A stretch of 40,949 nucleotides of DNA from an uncultured Paraprevotella sp. (GTDB lineage Bacteria > Bacteroidota > Bacteroidia > Bacteroidales > Bacteroidaceae). The notes beneath the pieces were generated by a model. The model did no database searches and was not told the DNA's origin. It saw only the letters and a program-made list of their open reading frames with translations. Below, one piece after another: positions 7,197 through 16,734 of the stretch. The position numbers were made by a program, and so were the translations under genes. How positions within the stretch are numbered: position 1 is the first letter of the stretch; every line of letters starts with the position of its first letter. The stretch is taken from positions 1 to 40,949 of the forward strand of contig CALULT010000025.1 of NCBI GenBank assembly GCA_944321565.1, in the 5' to 3' direction.

Positions 7197-7739
7197 TTAT
7201 GGCGATGTACCTTCCCATTTTTCAGTCACTATAATGATTTGCTTGAACCTCTTACTGTTATGCGGTTCAAATTTTCTTATTCCATCTTCTACGCTTTGTG
7301 CCCGTTACCTCTCATATAAGCAACAAGGACATCAGCGTTTTTGTCAGTAGCATGTTCTAATGCTTTTTTAAAGTTCTGGGCAGTACTACCAGTAGGCGTT
7401 CTTTGCTCAAACGAAGCTGTGAATAAATATCCATCAACAGTTTTTTCACTTCCAACTTCATCTTTCAATATAACCTTATACTGTACAATGCTGTCAATGT
7501 CCATTCGGTTCACTTCAAGGAACAGGCCGCTTATCTTCTCTCGGTAAATCCTGGTTAGTTCTTCGCATCGGTCAATAATCTGCTGGTTCTTAATCTTCCC
7601 GCTTGCGGTGATTTCTTTCCCACGTACATCGTGGAGGCAATGTATCTCACTTTCCTTTCGTGCGTGAACCGGATGAACACTGTCCATGTCTTGTCCTCGC
7701 GCTGCGCTCCTTGAATATTATCGGTTTGAATGTCGCTAT
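7197..7739 (-). pseudogene. Decayed tyrosine-recombinase N-terminus fused to another mobile-element gene fragment
   Basis: Reading the minus strand from 7739, three frames must be joined. The first is ATFKPIIFKERSA, whose start codon is now ATA. The second is TWTVFIRFTHERKVRYIAST with MYVGKK. The third is EITASGKIKNQQIIDRCEEL through VNRMDIDSIV. Together they match the arm-type N-terminal domain of Bacteroidetes phage/ICE integrases, including the usual ATFK start. The catalytic domain is missing. The frame instead runs into QYKVILKDEVGSEKTVDGYL and TASFEQRTPTGSTAQNF. After a further frameshift near 7290 it reads DGIRKFEPHNSKRFKQIIIV and stops at 7197-7199. That second part resembles C-terminal domains of phage head-associated proteins (moderate recall). 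It is best read as a deletion scar joining two genes, beside tRNA-His. Confidence 0.65.
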
Positions 7740-7864
7740 ATCAATTCGTGTTTAAACCTTACTAAAACATTTTCGCCTTACTTTTGCCGTTTTTCGGGCA
7801 AAGTAAACGGCCTTCTTCTTGTTCGATTCTGACGGTTTTTGCAGTAACATGCTTGCAACCCATT

Positions 7865-7898
7865 AAAAAAGAGGGAAATCATCGCTGAAATCCCTCTT
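7865..7898 (-). terminator. Rho-independent terminator of tRNA-His
   Basis: On the minus strand AAGAGGGA (7898-7891) pairs perfectly with TCCCTCTT (7876-7869), followed by further T residues (7868-7865). It begins 9 nt after the tRNA 3' end. Confidence 0.85.
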
Positions 7899-7906
7899 GT
7901 TGGCTG

Positions 7907-7981
7907 GGTGACTAGTGGGGCTCGAACCCACGACATTCAGAACCACAATCTGACGCTCTAACCAACTGAACTATAGTCACC
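7907..7981 (-). tRNA. tRNA-His (anticodon GTG)
   Basis: The minus strand folds as a full cloverleaf. The acceptor GTGACTA pairs with TAGTCAC, the anticodon stem is TCAGA/TCTGA around the loop TTGTGGT (anticodon GTG), and the T-arm is GTGGG-TTCGAGC-CCCAC. An extra G at 7981 and C at 7907 provide the G-1:C73 pair that is diagnostic of tRNA-His. It has its own promoter and terminator. The adjacent decayed integrase suggests its 3' end served as an integration site. Confidence 0.95.
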
Positions 7982-8032
7982 ATCTTTGTCGCTTCGATGG
8001 GGAAAGCTCTCCTTCCTTCTTCTAAAGCGATG

Positions 8033-8064
8033 CAAAGGTACGCTTTTTATCCGAATTGGCCAAA
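8033..8064 (-). promoter_or_regulatory. Promoter of tRNA-His
   Basis: On the minus strand TTTG (8064-8061), a 20-nt spacer and TACCTTTG (8040-8033) form a perfect Bacteroidetes housekeeping promoter. It lies between the folD stop and the tRNA, about 50 nt before the mature tRNA 5' end. Confidence 0.85.
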
Positions 8065-8068
8065 CATT

Positions 8069-8947
8069 CTACTGATAAAATTCTTTTTTCCCCGCAGAAA
8101 GGGTGTTCTTCATCAGCATGCAGATGGTCATGGGGCCTACGCCGCCGGGCACGGGGGTAATGTAGGAGCATTTGGGAGCCACTTCGTCGAATTTCACGTC
8201 GCCGTTCAGGCGGAAACCGCTTTTCTTTGTCGCGTCCGGTACACGGGTAGTGCCCACGTCTATCACCGTGGCGCCTTCTTTCACCATGTCGGCCGTCACG
8301 AAATTCGGTTGGCCGATGGCGGCGATGATGATGTCCGCTTCCTGGCATTCCTTTTTCAGGTCGCGGCTGTGGCTGTGGCATACGGTCACCGTCGCGTCGC
8401 CGTACTGCTTCTGCATCATGAGCTGTGCCATGGGTTTGCCTACGATGTTGCTGCGGCCCAGGATGACGCACTTGCGCCCGCTGGTCTCGATGTGGTAGCG
8501 GCGCAGCAGCTCGAGGATGCCTTTCGGCGTGGCGGAGATGTAGCAGGGCAGGCCGATGGCCATGCGCCCCACGTTGATGGGGTGGAATCCGTCCACGTCC
8601 TTGCGGTAGTCGATGGCCTCAATGACTTTCTGTTCCGAGATGTGCTTAGGCAGGGGGAGCTGCACGATGAATCCGTCCACGTCCTCGTCGCGGTTCAGCT
8701 TGTCCACTTCCGCCAGCAGTTCCGCCTCGCTGATGGTGTCCTCGAAGCGGAGCAGGGTGGACTTGAAGCCGCAGGCCTCGCAGGCCAGCACTTTGTTGCG
8801 CACGTAAGTCTCGCTTCCGCCGTCGTGTCCCACGAGGATGGCGGCCAGATGAGGGCGTTTGCCTCCGTTTTCTACAATTTGTTTCACTTCTTCTGCAATC
8901 TCCGCCTTAATCTGCGTGGCGGTGGCTTTTCCGTCTATCAATGTCAT
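8069..8947 (-). CDS. folD: Bifunctional methylenetetrahydrofolate dehydrogenase / methenyltetrahydrofolate cyclohydrolase
   Basis: A cytosolic 292-residue enzyme of one-carbon metabolism. It oxidises 5,10-methylene-THF with NADP and hydrolyses the methenyl product to 10-formyl-THF. Family signatures are clear: [17 protein letters not shown] (with the catalytic YxxxK lysine), [28 protein letters not shown], the NADP-binding [16 protein letters not shown], and [19 protein letters not shown] at the C-terminus. Length is typical. It begins 2 nt after the stop of the thioredoxin-like gene and is the last gene of the ffh operon. The tRNA-His promoter lies immediately after its stop, with the -33 box ending 4 nt away. 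Confidence 0.97.
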   Translation of the reverse strand: MTLIDGKATATQIKAEIAEEVKQIVENGGKRPHLAAILVGHDGGSETYVRNKVLACEACGFKSTLLRFEDTISEAELLAEVDKLNRDEDVDGFIVQLPLPKHISEQKVIEAIDYRKDVDGFHPINVGRMAIGLPCYISATPKGILELLRRYHIETSGRKCVILGRSNIVGKPMAQLMMQKQYGDATVTVCHSHSRDLKKECQEADIIIAAIGQPNFVTADMVKEGATVIDVGTTRVPDATKKSGFRLNGDVKFDEVAPKCSYITPVPGGVGPMTICMLMKNTLSAGKKEFYQ

Positions 8948-8949
8948 GT

Positions 8950-10077
8950 TTAATCTCCTTTTATATTTTTTTGCTTGTTCATTTCTTCTTGAATAGTTTT
9001 TTCTATCTGCGCTCCCCGCAGGCCACGGGTCAGGATGGTGCCGTCAGGTCCGATCAGCAGAATGTGGGGGATGCCGATGATGCCGTACTGTTCCATGGGT
9101 TTCATGCCGGTTCTGATAATCTGTGGCCATTGGTAGCTTTCTTCATTGATGGCTTTCAGTGTGTTCTTCTGTTCATCCCATACGGCGATGCCTATGATGT
9201 TTAGCTTTCCGTTGTCTTTATATTTTTTCCATAGTGGCTTCAGGGTCTCCCGCCCTTCTTCTCGGCACGGTCCGCACCAGCTGGCCCAGAAATCTACTAA
9301 TACGAATTCTCCTTTTCCCGCATAGTCAGAGAGGCGGGCAGGCTGGCCTTCGGGGGTGATACCTTCTATGTCGCAGAACAATTCTCCTACGGATGTGGTT
9401 TCTAAGGCTGTGATGGTTTTTGCAGCTTTCCGGGCTGTTTCAGAGGATTTGAGGTCAGGGCCGAGCAGCGAATAGAACTGTTTGAGCGCTTTCAGTTCGC
9501 AGTTCAATGCGGCTTGTGTATGAGCTTCTTGCCAGACGGCAAATCCTATCCCGTCGTTTCTGTGTGACTGAATCCATTTTGAATAGAAGCCGTAGAGCAT
9601 TTGGTGGATGCAGGGAGTGTTTTTTGCTATTTCCTGTTCAAAATCCTTTTTGTCGGGGTATTGTTTGAGCAGTGCTTCCCGCTTTTGGGTTATTATGCCG
9701 GCTATGGAGTCTATTTGTTCGCGATAGGCCAGGAAGGAACGGTTGAGCGGGCCTCCGGAAACCGGCAGATGTGTTTTGAAGTCTGCGACTACGGAATCTT
9801 CCAAAATCAGGTTGGCATACTCTCTCATGTTGTCCTGGTCGATGCGGGCATAATAAGATGTCTGGGCCGTTCCTGCCATGTGGAAGGCACGGTTCTGTAC
9901 GATGGCGGAGTCAATTCGTGTTCCGGTGTCGTATATGGTCAGATACACTTTGTGTCCTTCCATCTCTGGGTCGTCAATTCGCCCGGAAACGCTGTAGGAC
10001 GTTTGCGCTTGCGCCGCGCTTCCCCCGCTCAGGAGCAGGAGGAGTGCGGCGCAATATTTAAGGACGATTCTGTTCAT
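8950..10077 (-). CDS. TlpA-like thioredoxin-fold protein with DUF4369-type N-terminus
   Basis: A 375-residue exported thiol-disulfide protein. A signal peptide ([20 protein letters not shown], ending AAQAQ) precedes a beta-rich N-terminal domain ([20 protein letters not shown]) of the kind found in Bacteroidetes TlpA/ResA-type proteins. A helical middle follows, then a thioredoxin domain from about residue 235. The active site is WCGPC at 267-271 in [17 protein letters not shown], and the cis-Pro loop is [15 protein letters not shown]. It probably acts as a periplasmic reductase; the substrate is unknown. It sits 19 nt after ffh and 2 nt before folD, so it is co-transcribed with housekeeping genes without obvious functional linkage. 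Confidence 0.92.
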   Translation of the reverse strand: MNRIVLKYCAALLLLLSGGSAAQAQTSYSVSGRIDDPEMEGHKVYLTIYDTGTRIDSAIVQNRAFHMAGTAQTSYYARIDQDNMREYANLILEDSVVADFKTHLPVSGGPLNRSFLAYREQIDSIAGIITQKREALLKQYPDKKDFEQEIAKNTPCIHQMLYGFYSKWIQSHRNDGIGFAVWQEAHTQAALNCELKALKQFYSLLGPDLKSSETARKAAKTITALETTSVGELFCDIEGITPEGQPARLSDYAGKGEFVLVDFWASWCGPCREEGRETLKPLWKKYKDNGKLNIIGIAVWDEQKNTLKAINEESYQWPQIIRTGMKPMEQYGIIGIPHILLIGPDGTILTRGLRGAQIEKTIQEEMNKQKNIKGD

Positions 10078-10096
10078 GGCATGTGCGGCCTTTGCG

Positions 10097-11452
10097 TCAT
10101 TTCATCTTTGGCATTCCCGGCATTCCGGGGATTTTGGGCATGTTGGCCATCATCTTGCCCATCTTGCTGCCCGTCACCATCTTCATCATCTTGCGCGTCT
10201 GGTCGAACTGTTTGATGAGGCGGTTCACGTCCTGAATGTTCGTGCCCGACCCTTTGGCGATGCGCTGCCGGCGGCTGGTGTTCAGGATTTCCGGGTTGGT
10301 CCGTTCGCGGGGCGTCATGCTCTGGATGATGGCTTCGATGCTCTTGAAGGCGTTGTCGTCGATGTCGATGTCCTTGATGGCCTTGCCCACGCCGGGAATC
10401 ATGCTGGCCAGGTCCTTCAGGTTGCCCATCTTCTTTATTTGTTGGATTTGCGACATGAAGTCGTTGAAGTCGAACTGGTTCTTCGCGATTTTCTTTTGCA
10501 GCCGGCGTGCTTCCTCCTCGTCATATTGCTCCTGCGCCTTCTCCACGAGCGACACAATGTCGCCCATGCCGAGGATGCGGTCGGCCATGCGCGAGGGGTG
10601 GAACTGGTCGATGGCCTCCATTTTTTCGCCCGTGCCGATGAACTTGATGGGTTTGTTCACCACCGTGCGGATGGAGAGAGCCGCGCCGCCGCGGGTGTCG
10701 CCGTCCAGTTTGGTGAGCACCACGCCGTCGAAGTCCAGGCGGTCGTTGAACTCCTTGGCGGTGTTCACGGCATCCTGTCCCGTCATGGCGTCCACCACGA
10801 AAAGCGTTTCGTCCGGCTGTATGGCGTTCTTGATGGCAGCGATTTCCTGCATCATCTGCTCGTCCACGGCCAACCGCCCGGCGGTGTCGACGATGACCGT
10901 GTCGTAGCCACGCGCCTTTGCCTCCTTGATGGCGTTTTGCGCAATCTGAACCGCGTCCTTGTTGTCCGGTTCGCTATACACTGGAATGCCGATTTGTTCG
11001 CCCAACACTTTCAGTTGGTCGATGGCGGCGGGGCGATATACGTCGCAGGCCGCCAATAACGGGTTCTTGCGTTTTTTCGTTTTCAACATCAGGGCGAGCT
11101 TGCCGGAGAGCGTGGTCTTACCCGCGCCGTTGAGGCCCGCCATGAGGATGACGGCCGGATGGCCCTGCAGGTTCAGTTCGGCTGTTTCGCCTCCCATGAG
11201 GGTGGCCAGTTCGTCGTGTACGATCTTCACCATCAGCTGGCTGGGCTTCACGGTGGTGAGTACGTTTTGTCCCAAGGCTTTTTGCTTCACCGTGTCGGTG
11301 AATGTCTTGGCCACCTTGTAGTTCACGTCGGCGTCGAGCAACGCGCGGCGCACGTCCTTGAGGGTCTCGGCCACATTGATTTCGGTGATTTTTCCTTCAC
11401 CTTTCAGTATTTTGAAAGACCGTTCGAGTCTTTCGCTGAGATTGTCGAACAT
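10097..11452 (-). CDS. ffh: Signal recognition particle GTPase Ffh
   Basis: A 451-residue protein that binds signal sequences of nascent membrane proteins together with 4.5S RNA and docks with FtsY. The N domain (residues 1-90) precedes the G domain with GLNGAGKT (106-113), DVYRPAAIDQLKVL, DTAGRLAVDEQM and TKLDGDTRGGAALS. The closing motif is GTGEKMEAIDQFHPSRMADR. The M domain contains the RNA-binding helix RQRIAKGSGTNIQDVNRLI and a methionine-rich end (MGKMMANMPKIPGMPGMPKM). Length and order are standard. It is the first gene of the ffh-tlpA-folD operon, behind a -7 element at 11488-11495. Confidence 0.98.
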   Translation of the reverse strand: MFDNLSERLERSFKILKGEGKITEINVAETLKDVRRALLDADVNYKVAKTFTDTVKQKALGQNVLTTVKPSQLMVKIVHDELATLMGGETAELNLQGHPAVILMAGLNGAGKTTLSGKLALMLKTKKRKNPLLAACDVYRPAAIDQLKVLGEQIGIPVYSEPDNKDAVQIAQNAIKEAKARGYDTVIVDTAGRLAVDEQMMQEIAAIKNAIQPDETLFVVDAMTGQDAVNTAKEFNDRLDFDGVVLTKLDGDTRGGAALSIRTVVNKPIKFIGTGEKMEAIDQFHPSRMADRILGMGDIVSLVEKAQEQYDEEEARRLQKKIAKNQFDFNDFMSQIQQIKKMGNLKDLASMIPGVGKAIKDIDIDDNAFKSIEAIIQSMTPRERTNPEILNTSRRQRIAKGSGTNIQDVNRLIKQFDQTRKMMKMVTGSKMGKMMANMPKIPGMPGMPKMK

Positions 11453-11487
11453 ATAGGGTTGTTTTTTGTTTACTCGCTTTGAATGGG

Positions 11488-11495
11488 CAAAGTTA
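11488..11495 (-). promoter_or_regulatory. -7 element of the ffh operon promoter
   Basis: TAACTTTG on the minus strand fits TAnnTTTG exactly. It lies 35 nt before the ffh ATG. I could not find a good -33 TTTG at the expected distance. Confidence 0.6.
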
Positions 11496-11584
11496 CGAAA
11501 AAACTTCCGTAAGACGGGGGCTTTTGCAGAAAAGTTGCTTGTGTCGCATGTTTTCGTTTTATGTTGCTCCGGTCAGTTAATGAA

Positions 11585-11627
11585 AGAAACGGAGAGCCGG
11601 CGCATGTTTGCGTTTCCGGCTCTCCGT
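11585..11627 (-). terminator. Strong terminator of the SusC/SusD-fasciclin operon
   Basis: ACGGAGAGCCGG (11589-11600) and CCGGCTCTCCGT (11616-11627) form a perfect 12-bp stem with a 15-nt loop. On the minus strand it is followed by TTCTTTCATT. It lies about 50 nt after the last susD stop and separates the operon from ffh. Confidence 0.85.
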
Positions 11628-11675
11628 ACTGGAAATTGATGAGCGTATGATATACCCTGCGTTTCGTGCAAGGTG

Positions 11676-13445
11676 TCAGTACCCGATTTGTCCCTGCCAG
11701 CTCATGTACCACGAGTGCGGGTCGTCAAGCGGACGGGCGATGAGTCCTTGCATGACTCCCGTGGCATCCGCGCCTCGGCGTGCATAGATTTTGTCGGCCA
11801 GATAGGACGGGTCGCCGCGCCGCATGGCTACGCGCATGAGGTCGCCGAAGCGGTGTCCTTCGAAGGCCGTTTCAAGTGCGCATTCGTCAATGATGAGGTC
11901 TTCCACGCGGGTAATCTGCCATTGCAGTGTGTCGGCCGTGCCTTCCGGTGCCACGGGGAAAGCGTATTCCGGGTTGAATTCCGCCCAACCCGACCCACGC
12001 GAGTGGATGCCGATGGTGTTCACGTCGCTTGCGTTGGGCGTGATGCGGCGTACGATGTAGCGGCTTTCCGGAAAGCTGAAGCCCTGCGCATAGGCACTGT
12101 CGGCCGCCGTGTGGCAGTAGGGCAGCACGTCGGAACGCACGATGGAGTCGTTCACCCCTGTGCTCAGGATGGCAAAGGCAAAACGTGGATAACCCGCGCG
12201 ATTTAACGCTTCGGCCAAGCGCAGATAGACCATTGCGCGGCGATAGACATGCACATTGGACGAATTGTTTTTCGAAATCGCCTGGTAAGGTTTGTAGGCA
12301 TGGTCGTAGTTGATGCTTGATTCGTTATACACGCTGTAAAGGCGCAGGTCGCCGGGATATTCTGTGGCATCGGCGGGAACGAGTGTCACTTCGTGTTCCG
12401 TGGAGTAATTGCAGTAGGTCTGCTTACGTGAAAGTTCCAGCAAAGCTTCTGAAGGCGCCACGGGGGCATCGTACTCGTTGTCGTGCGTGGAGCTGAAGAT
12501 GTTGAGCAATTGGCTGTAGTTCGGGTCGGCGATGTCCGTAGGACAGGGAATGAGCGTGATGAGCTCACCGTCATTGGAATAGCCTTCGGAGGTGACCAGC
12601 GAGGAGAAACCATCGCTCCATGAACTGTAGCGGTCGTCGTTGCGTCCCCACGCGGCGGCGGAGGTGGTCACAGGGTAGGCCGAAAATTCACCGTTGCGTT
12701 CCGAGATGTAGCGGTAGTACCATGAGGCCGCTTCTTGGTAACGGTTGGCATACAGGCAGAGGTCACCCAAGAGTAGCTTCGTGGGGATGAAAATCAGCCG
12801 GTTGTCCGTGCTGAGTCCGGTGAAAAGCGGGATGTTTTCGTCCGCGATGGGAGTGAGGTCGTTGATGAAGTAATCGCAAATTTCAGACAGTTCTACCCAG
12901 GGATAGTCGCGTTCCAGGTCGGCCGAGGAGAGTACCGGTTCCGTGACGAAAGGCACACGGCCGTAGGCCAGGACGAGTTGCAGGTAAGTCCACGCGCGGA
13001 ACGTCTTGGCAGCCGCGAATTCGCGCATGAAAACCATTTCGTTGCGGTTGTCGCGCATAGCCGTGTCTGCGTTGGCAATGAAGTAATTGCAGTTGTTGAT
13101 GACGGCATAGTAGTCGCGCGGTTGGTTATAGATGTTGCTGCTGTCCGAGAGGTTGAAGAGCGAGAGGTTTCGCAGGTCGGCGGGGGTATTCACGCCCAAA
13201 TCGACCAGGTCGCCGCGTAATTCGCCCAGCAGGACAGTACGGTCGGCAATGGCCTGCATCTTTTGCAGGATACCCATCATGGAGTAAACCGTGTCGGTAG
13301 GCTGGTTCAGGTGCCCACCTTCGGCATATACCAGTTGGTTTGAGTCTTGTTCGAAAAAGTCCTCGCATCCCGTGAAGGTGGCCGCACAGGAAGCGGCCGC
13401 CATGCACAGGCCCAGGAACGCATATTTGTTTGTTTTCATATTCAT
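11676..13445 (-). CDS. SusD/RagB-family nutrient-binding outer-membrane lipoprotein
   Basis: A 589-residue lipoprotein that would cap the SusC-like channel encoded just upstream and bind the glycan. The signal peptide ends in a lipobox at TFTGC, followed by the acidic CEDFFEQD, an export signal typical of Bacteroidetes surface lipoproteins. Early helices (YSMMGILQKMQAIADRTVLL, GELRGDLVD, YYAVINNCNYFIANAD) and the middle FRAWTYLQLVLAYGRVPFVT are the TPR-like SusD core. The C-terminal part with IDECALETAFEGHRFGDLMR is characteristic. ATG 13445 or the Met two codons later (13439) may start. It follows SusC by 21 nt and precedes the operon terminator. Confidence 0.95.
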   Translation of the reverse strand: MNMKTNKYAFLGLCMAAASCAATFTGCEDFFEQDSNQLVYAEGGHLNQPTDTVYSMMGILQKMQAIADRTVLLGELRGDLVDLGVNTPADLRNLSLFNLSDSSNIYNQPRDYYAVINNCNYFIANADTAMRDNRNEMVFMREFAAAKTFRAWTYLQLVLAYGRVPFVTEPVLSSADLERDYPWVELSEICDYFINDLTPIADENIPLFTGLSTDNRLIFIPTKLLLGDLCLYANRYQEAASWYYRYISERNGEFSAYPVTTSAAAWGRNDDRYSSWSDGFSSLVTSEGYSNDGELITLIPCPTDIADPNYSQLLNIFSSTHDNEYDAPVAPSEALLELSRKQTYCNYSTEHEVTLVPADATEYPGDLRLYSVYNESSINYDHAYKPYQAISKNNSSNVHVYRRAMVYLRLAEALNRAGYPRFAFAILSTGVNDSIVRSDVLPYCHTAADSAYAQGFSFPESRYIVRRITPNASDVNTIGIHSRGSGWAEFNPEYAFPVAPEGTADTLQWQITRVEDLIIDECALETAFEGHRFGDLMRVAMRRGDPSYLADKIYARRGADATGVMQGLIARPLDDPHSWYMSWQGQIGY

Positions 13446-13466
13446 TATTGTTTTTATGGTGGGGGA

Positions 13467-16400
13467 TTAGAGGTTTATCTTGATGCCGGCCATGATGCTG
13501 CGCCCTTGCGGCAGGCTGCCCGCATCGATACCTTGTCCTAGTACGGAAGACGTGGCCGCGAACTCGGGGTCGCCGCCCAAGTAGCGGGTGGTGGTGAAGA
13601 GATTCTGCCCCTGCACCCAGAACTGCAACCCCTGCAGGAAGGTGGTCGAAAGGGGCAGGTCGTAGCTCAGCGTGACGGTTTTCAGGCGCAGGTAGCTGCC
13701 ATCCTCAATCCAGCGGTCGCTGAAGCGGCTGTTGCCCATCGGGTCTTGGAATGTGGCGCGGGGGATGTCGGTGGCTTGTCCTTCCACCTGCCAGCGGCGG
13801 GCGAGGGCGGTGGTCTGGTTCATGAAGCGGCTGCCCGACTCCAATTGGCGGCGGGTATAATTATACACGTCGTTTCCCAAGGAGTAGTTGAACACCACGT
13901 CAAGCCGCAGCCGTTTCCATTGGAGTGCAGTTGAGATGTTGCCGTAGATGTCGGGATTGGGGTCACCGATGACGGTACGGTCGGCTTCGTCAATCACGTG
14001 GTCGCCGTTGAGGTCCACGAAGTGCATGTCTCCGGCTTCGAAGGGCACGGTGCCGTCACCAGTGGAGTTGGGAATGCCAAGGCCGGCAGCCTGTGCCTCC
14101 TCTGTGGTGGCGAACACGCCTTGTGTGCGGTAGCCGTAGAACACGCCCACGGGCTGGCCCACGGCCGTACGGATTGTGGCGTCATACATTTCTGTGTCCA
14201 TGAACGTGGCTCCGTCGGCCAAGGCGGTCACTTTGTTCTTGTAATGCCCGAGGCTGGCACCCACTTGCCATTGCCAATCGCTGCGGGCGAGCAGGATGGC
14301 TGTGGCACCGAAGTCCACGCCGTGGTTCTCCAGCTTGCCGTCGTTGCCCCACGTCTGTTCCAGACCGCTCAGGAACGACATTTCCTGGAGCATGAGCAGG
14401 TGGTCGGTGAAGCTGTGGAAATAGTTCAGGCGCAGGGCCAGACGGCCGGAGAGGAAGTTGGCGTCTAGTCCCACGTTATAGCGGCGGGTGGTTTCCCACT
14501 GTATCTTTTCGTTGCCGATGCCGGCGATAGCCAAGCCGGAGCCCAAGTTCATGTAGTCGGTGCTGGCAAAATAAGACCGGGCTGCATAATAGGGCAGGTC
14601 ATCGTTGCCGCTCACGTCCACGCCGGCCGTGAGGCGCAGGTAGTCGAGTCCCTTCACGCCGGCCAACCACGGTTCGTTCGTCAGCACCCACGAGAGCTGC
14701 GCTCCCGGGAACACGCCCCATTTCACACCGCACATCTTCAGGCCTTGGTCCGTGTCGTGGCCGAAGCGCGAGGAACCTTCCATGGCCATTGTGGCCTGCA
14801 GGAAATAGCGGTCCTTGAAGCTGTATTCACCTTGGAGGTAATACGTCAGCGAGTTCCATTTGTCGTTGGTGCCCGCCGTGGCGGCGTTGGCCAGGGAGGA
14901 AGAAATGAAGGGGGTCTTGTCGTTACCCGTGTTGTAGCCCACTTGTGTGTTGAGCTGATAGGTATCCCACTGCATGCGGAATCCGCCGAAGAGTTTCACG
15001 TCATGGGCGTTGAAACGCCGAATCCATTCCACGCGCGTGTCGCTCATGATGGAGTTCTGCTTGGAGAAGAGCGAACGCGACTCGTTTTGCCGGTATCCGC
15101 CAACGCTGGCCACGTAGTAGTCGGGTACGCCATTGAGCGGGATATAGTATTTCTCGTTCGTGTTGGTCAGCACGTAGCTGAAGTGTTCGCTGAGCGAAAG
15201 GTAACGGTTGAACTTGAAGCGGGGCTTGACGGCGATGCTGAGCATGGAGTTCTCAAAGTGGTTCTTGTTCTGTGCGTCACCGTAGTCGAGGATGGCCAAC
15301 GGGTTACCCAGCTTCCAGTTGTAGTTGTCGTATCCCGACAAAGCTTCATCGAGGTAAGTCTCGTCGGTGATGTCAAGGTGGTTGGTGTAAATTTGCCCGC
15401 CAGAAAAGGTGTAGGGACTGAGCATGGGCGATTTGGCGTAGGCCAGGAATGAGGGCGATGTCGGTGTGCCCTCCTCGTAGCTTTCCGGGGCGGTATCGTC
15501 GCGCAGGTTGCGCGTGATGTTGGAGAAGGCGGCATCAAACCGCATGTCGAGCTTGCTGCCCAGGTTGATGTCCGAGTTGAAGCGGATGTTGAGGCGGTTC
15601 ATGTTGTTCTTCTCCAAAGTGGATTGTGCGCCGGTGTATCCCAGCGATAGGTTGTACTGTGCCACGTCATCGCCGCCCTGCACGTTGATGCCATAGTCCT
15701 GGGTGAAAGCCGCGCGATAGACATCCTTTTTCCAGTCTGTGTTCTTGTTGTACTTCTCGCGGTAGTAGTTAGAAGGCGAGTCGTCCAGGAAGTTGAAGTC
15801 GCGGATGGTCGTGTTGGTGGTCTTGAGCAGTTCGCTGGCATAGGTGCGGTAACCCTTGGCGTCCATCATGTCGTAGTAGCGGGGCTCGAAGGTCACGCCT
15901 GCCGAGACGGAAGCCGTGATGCGGGTGGCCATGCTGCGGCTGCGTTTCGTGTCGATGAGGATTACTCCGTTGGCTCCTTTCGCGCCATAGAGTGCGGTGC
16001 CGGTACGTAGCACGGTGACTTTCTCTATGTCGGCGGGATTGATGGATGTCAGGATATTATTATAGAATCCCGCGTGGAGCATTTCCCGACCGTATTGCTG
16101 GTCAAGGGGTACACCGTCAATGACGATGAGGGGTTGGGCATTGGCATTGATGGAATTCAGGCCGTTCATCGTCATCACCGCGCCAATGCCTGGTGTGCCG
16201 TTGCGCATGACGGTGCGGATGCTCGCACCCAGTTCGCGCTGGATGTTTTCCTCTACGGACAATGCGGAGGAATAATCCGGGCTGTAGGCCTGTCGCATGT
16301 TGGCGGCTTGCGAAAGGTCGTCGTACATCGCGTCGAGGGTGGCGGGGTACATGACCACGTCCGCCTGTTCTTCCGTGCGTTTCAGTCCGGCCCGCACAGG

Positions 16401-16715
16401 GTTGCAGTCGGGGGCGGTGATGTCGATGGCCGTGGCGAAGACGGGTACTGCCAGCTCGAAGCTGCCATCGTCTTCGGTCAGCGTACTGTATCCATCGATG
16501 CCATGGGAGCTGACCAATGCTCCGCCTTTAGGCGTGTGCCCGGCGGCATCCACCACGCGTCCGCGGATGGTGCGTGTTTCCACCTTATTTTTTGTGCGCA
16601 AGGCGTTCTCGGCCTTCGCGTGTTCCCCGTCGGCACTTGTCGTGTCGGCTTCCTGTGCCTGCAGGGCCATGCTGCATGCCATCATGGCCGATATGCAATA
16701 TATTTTGTATTTCAT
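13467..16715 (-). CDS. SusC/RagA-family TonB-dependent outer-membrane transporter
   Basis: A 1082-residue import channel partner of the adjacent SusD. I placed the start at 16715 because it gives a proper signal peptide (MKYKIYCISAMMACSMALQA). The open frame extends 87 codons further, into the preceding gene, with unlikely residues. After the signal come a carboxypeptidase-like regulatory domain (RTIRGRVVDAAGHTPKGGAL), a plug domain (NAQPLIVIDGVPLDQQYGRE, then ADIEKVTVLRTGTALYGAKG and ANGVILIDTK) and the long beta-barrel. The barrel ends in GSLPQGRSIMAGIKINL. It starts 19 nt after the FAS1 protein stop. Its plug is preceded by an unusual non-repetitive stretch (residues 120-170) rather than the standard short linker. 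Substrate is not predictable. Confidence 0.95.
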   Translation of the reverse strand: MKYKIYCISAMMACSMALQAQEADTTSADGEHAKAENALRTKNKVETRTIRGRVVDAAGHTPKGGALVSSHGIDGYSTLTEDDGSFELAVPVFATAIDITAPDCNPVRAGLKRTEEQADVVMYPATLDAMYDDLSQAANMRQAYSPDYSSALSVEENIQRELGASIRTVMRNGTPGIGAVMTMNGLNSINANAQPLIVIDGVPLDQQYGREMLHAGFYNNILTSINPADIEKVTVLRTGTALYGAKGANGVILIDTKRSRSMATRITASVSAGVTFEPRYYDMMDAKGYRTYASELLKTTNTTIRDFNFLDDSPSNYYREKYNKNTDWKKDVYRAAFTQDYGINVQGGDDVAQYNLSLGYTGAQSTLEKNNMNRLNIRFNSDINLGSKLDMRFDAAFSNITRNLRDDTAPESYEEGTPTSPSFLAYAKSPMLSPYTFSGGQIYTNHLDITDETYLDEALSGYDNYNWKLGNPLAILDYGDAQNKNHFENSMLSIAVKPRFKFNRYLSLSEHFSYVLTNTNEKYYIPLNGVPDYYVASVGGYRQNESRSLFSKQNSIMSDTRVEWIRRFNAHDVKLFGGFRMQWDTYQLNTQVGYNTGNDKTPFISSSLANAATAGTNDKWNSLTYYLQGEYSFKDRYFLQATMAMEGSSRFGHDTDQGLKMCGVKWGVFPGAQLSWVLTNEPWLAGVKGLDYLRLTAGVDVSGNDDLPYYAARSYFASTDYMNLGSGLAIAGIGNEKIQWETTRRYNVGLDANFLSGRLALRLNYFHSFTDHLLMLQEMSFLSGLEQTWGNDGKLENHGVDFGATAILLARSDWQWQVGASLGHYKNKVTALADGATFMDTEMYDATIRTAVGQPVGVFYGYRTQGVFATTEEAQAAGLGIPNSTGDGTVPFEAGDMHFVDLNGDHVIDEADRTVIGDPNPDIYGNISTALQWKRLRLDVVFNYSLGNDVYNYTRRQLESGSRFMNQTTALARRWQVEGQATDIPRATFQDPMGNSRFSDRWIEDGSYLRLKTVTLSYDLPLSTTFLQGLQFWVQGQNLFTTTRYLGGDPEFAATSSVLGQGIDAGSLPQGRSIMAGIKINL

Positions 16716-16734
16716 CTTGGGCTGTGATTTTTTG

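Noticed and set aside
7997-8953. 318-codon open frame on + opposite folD
   Set aside because: His/Val/Ala-rich mirror of a clear folD gene on the other strand; it has no signal or domain of its own.
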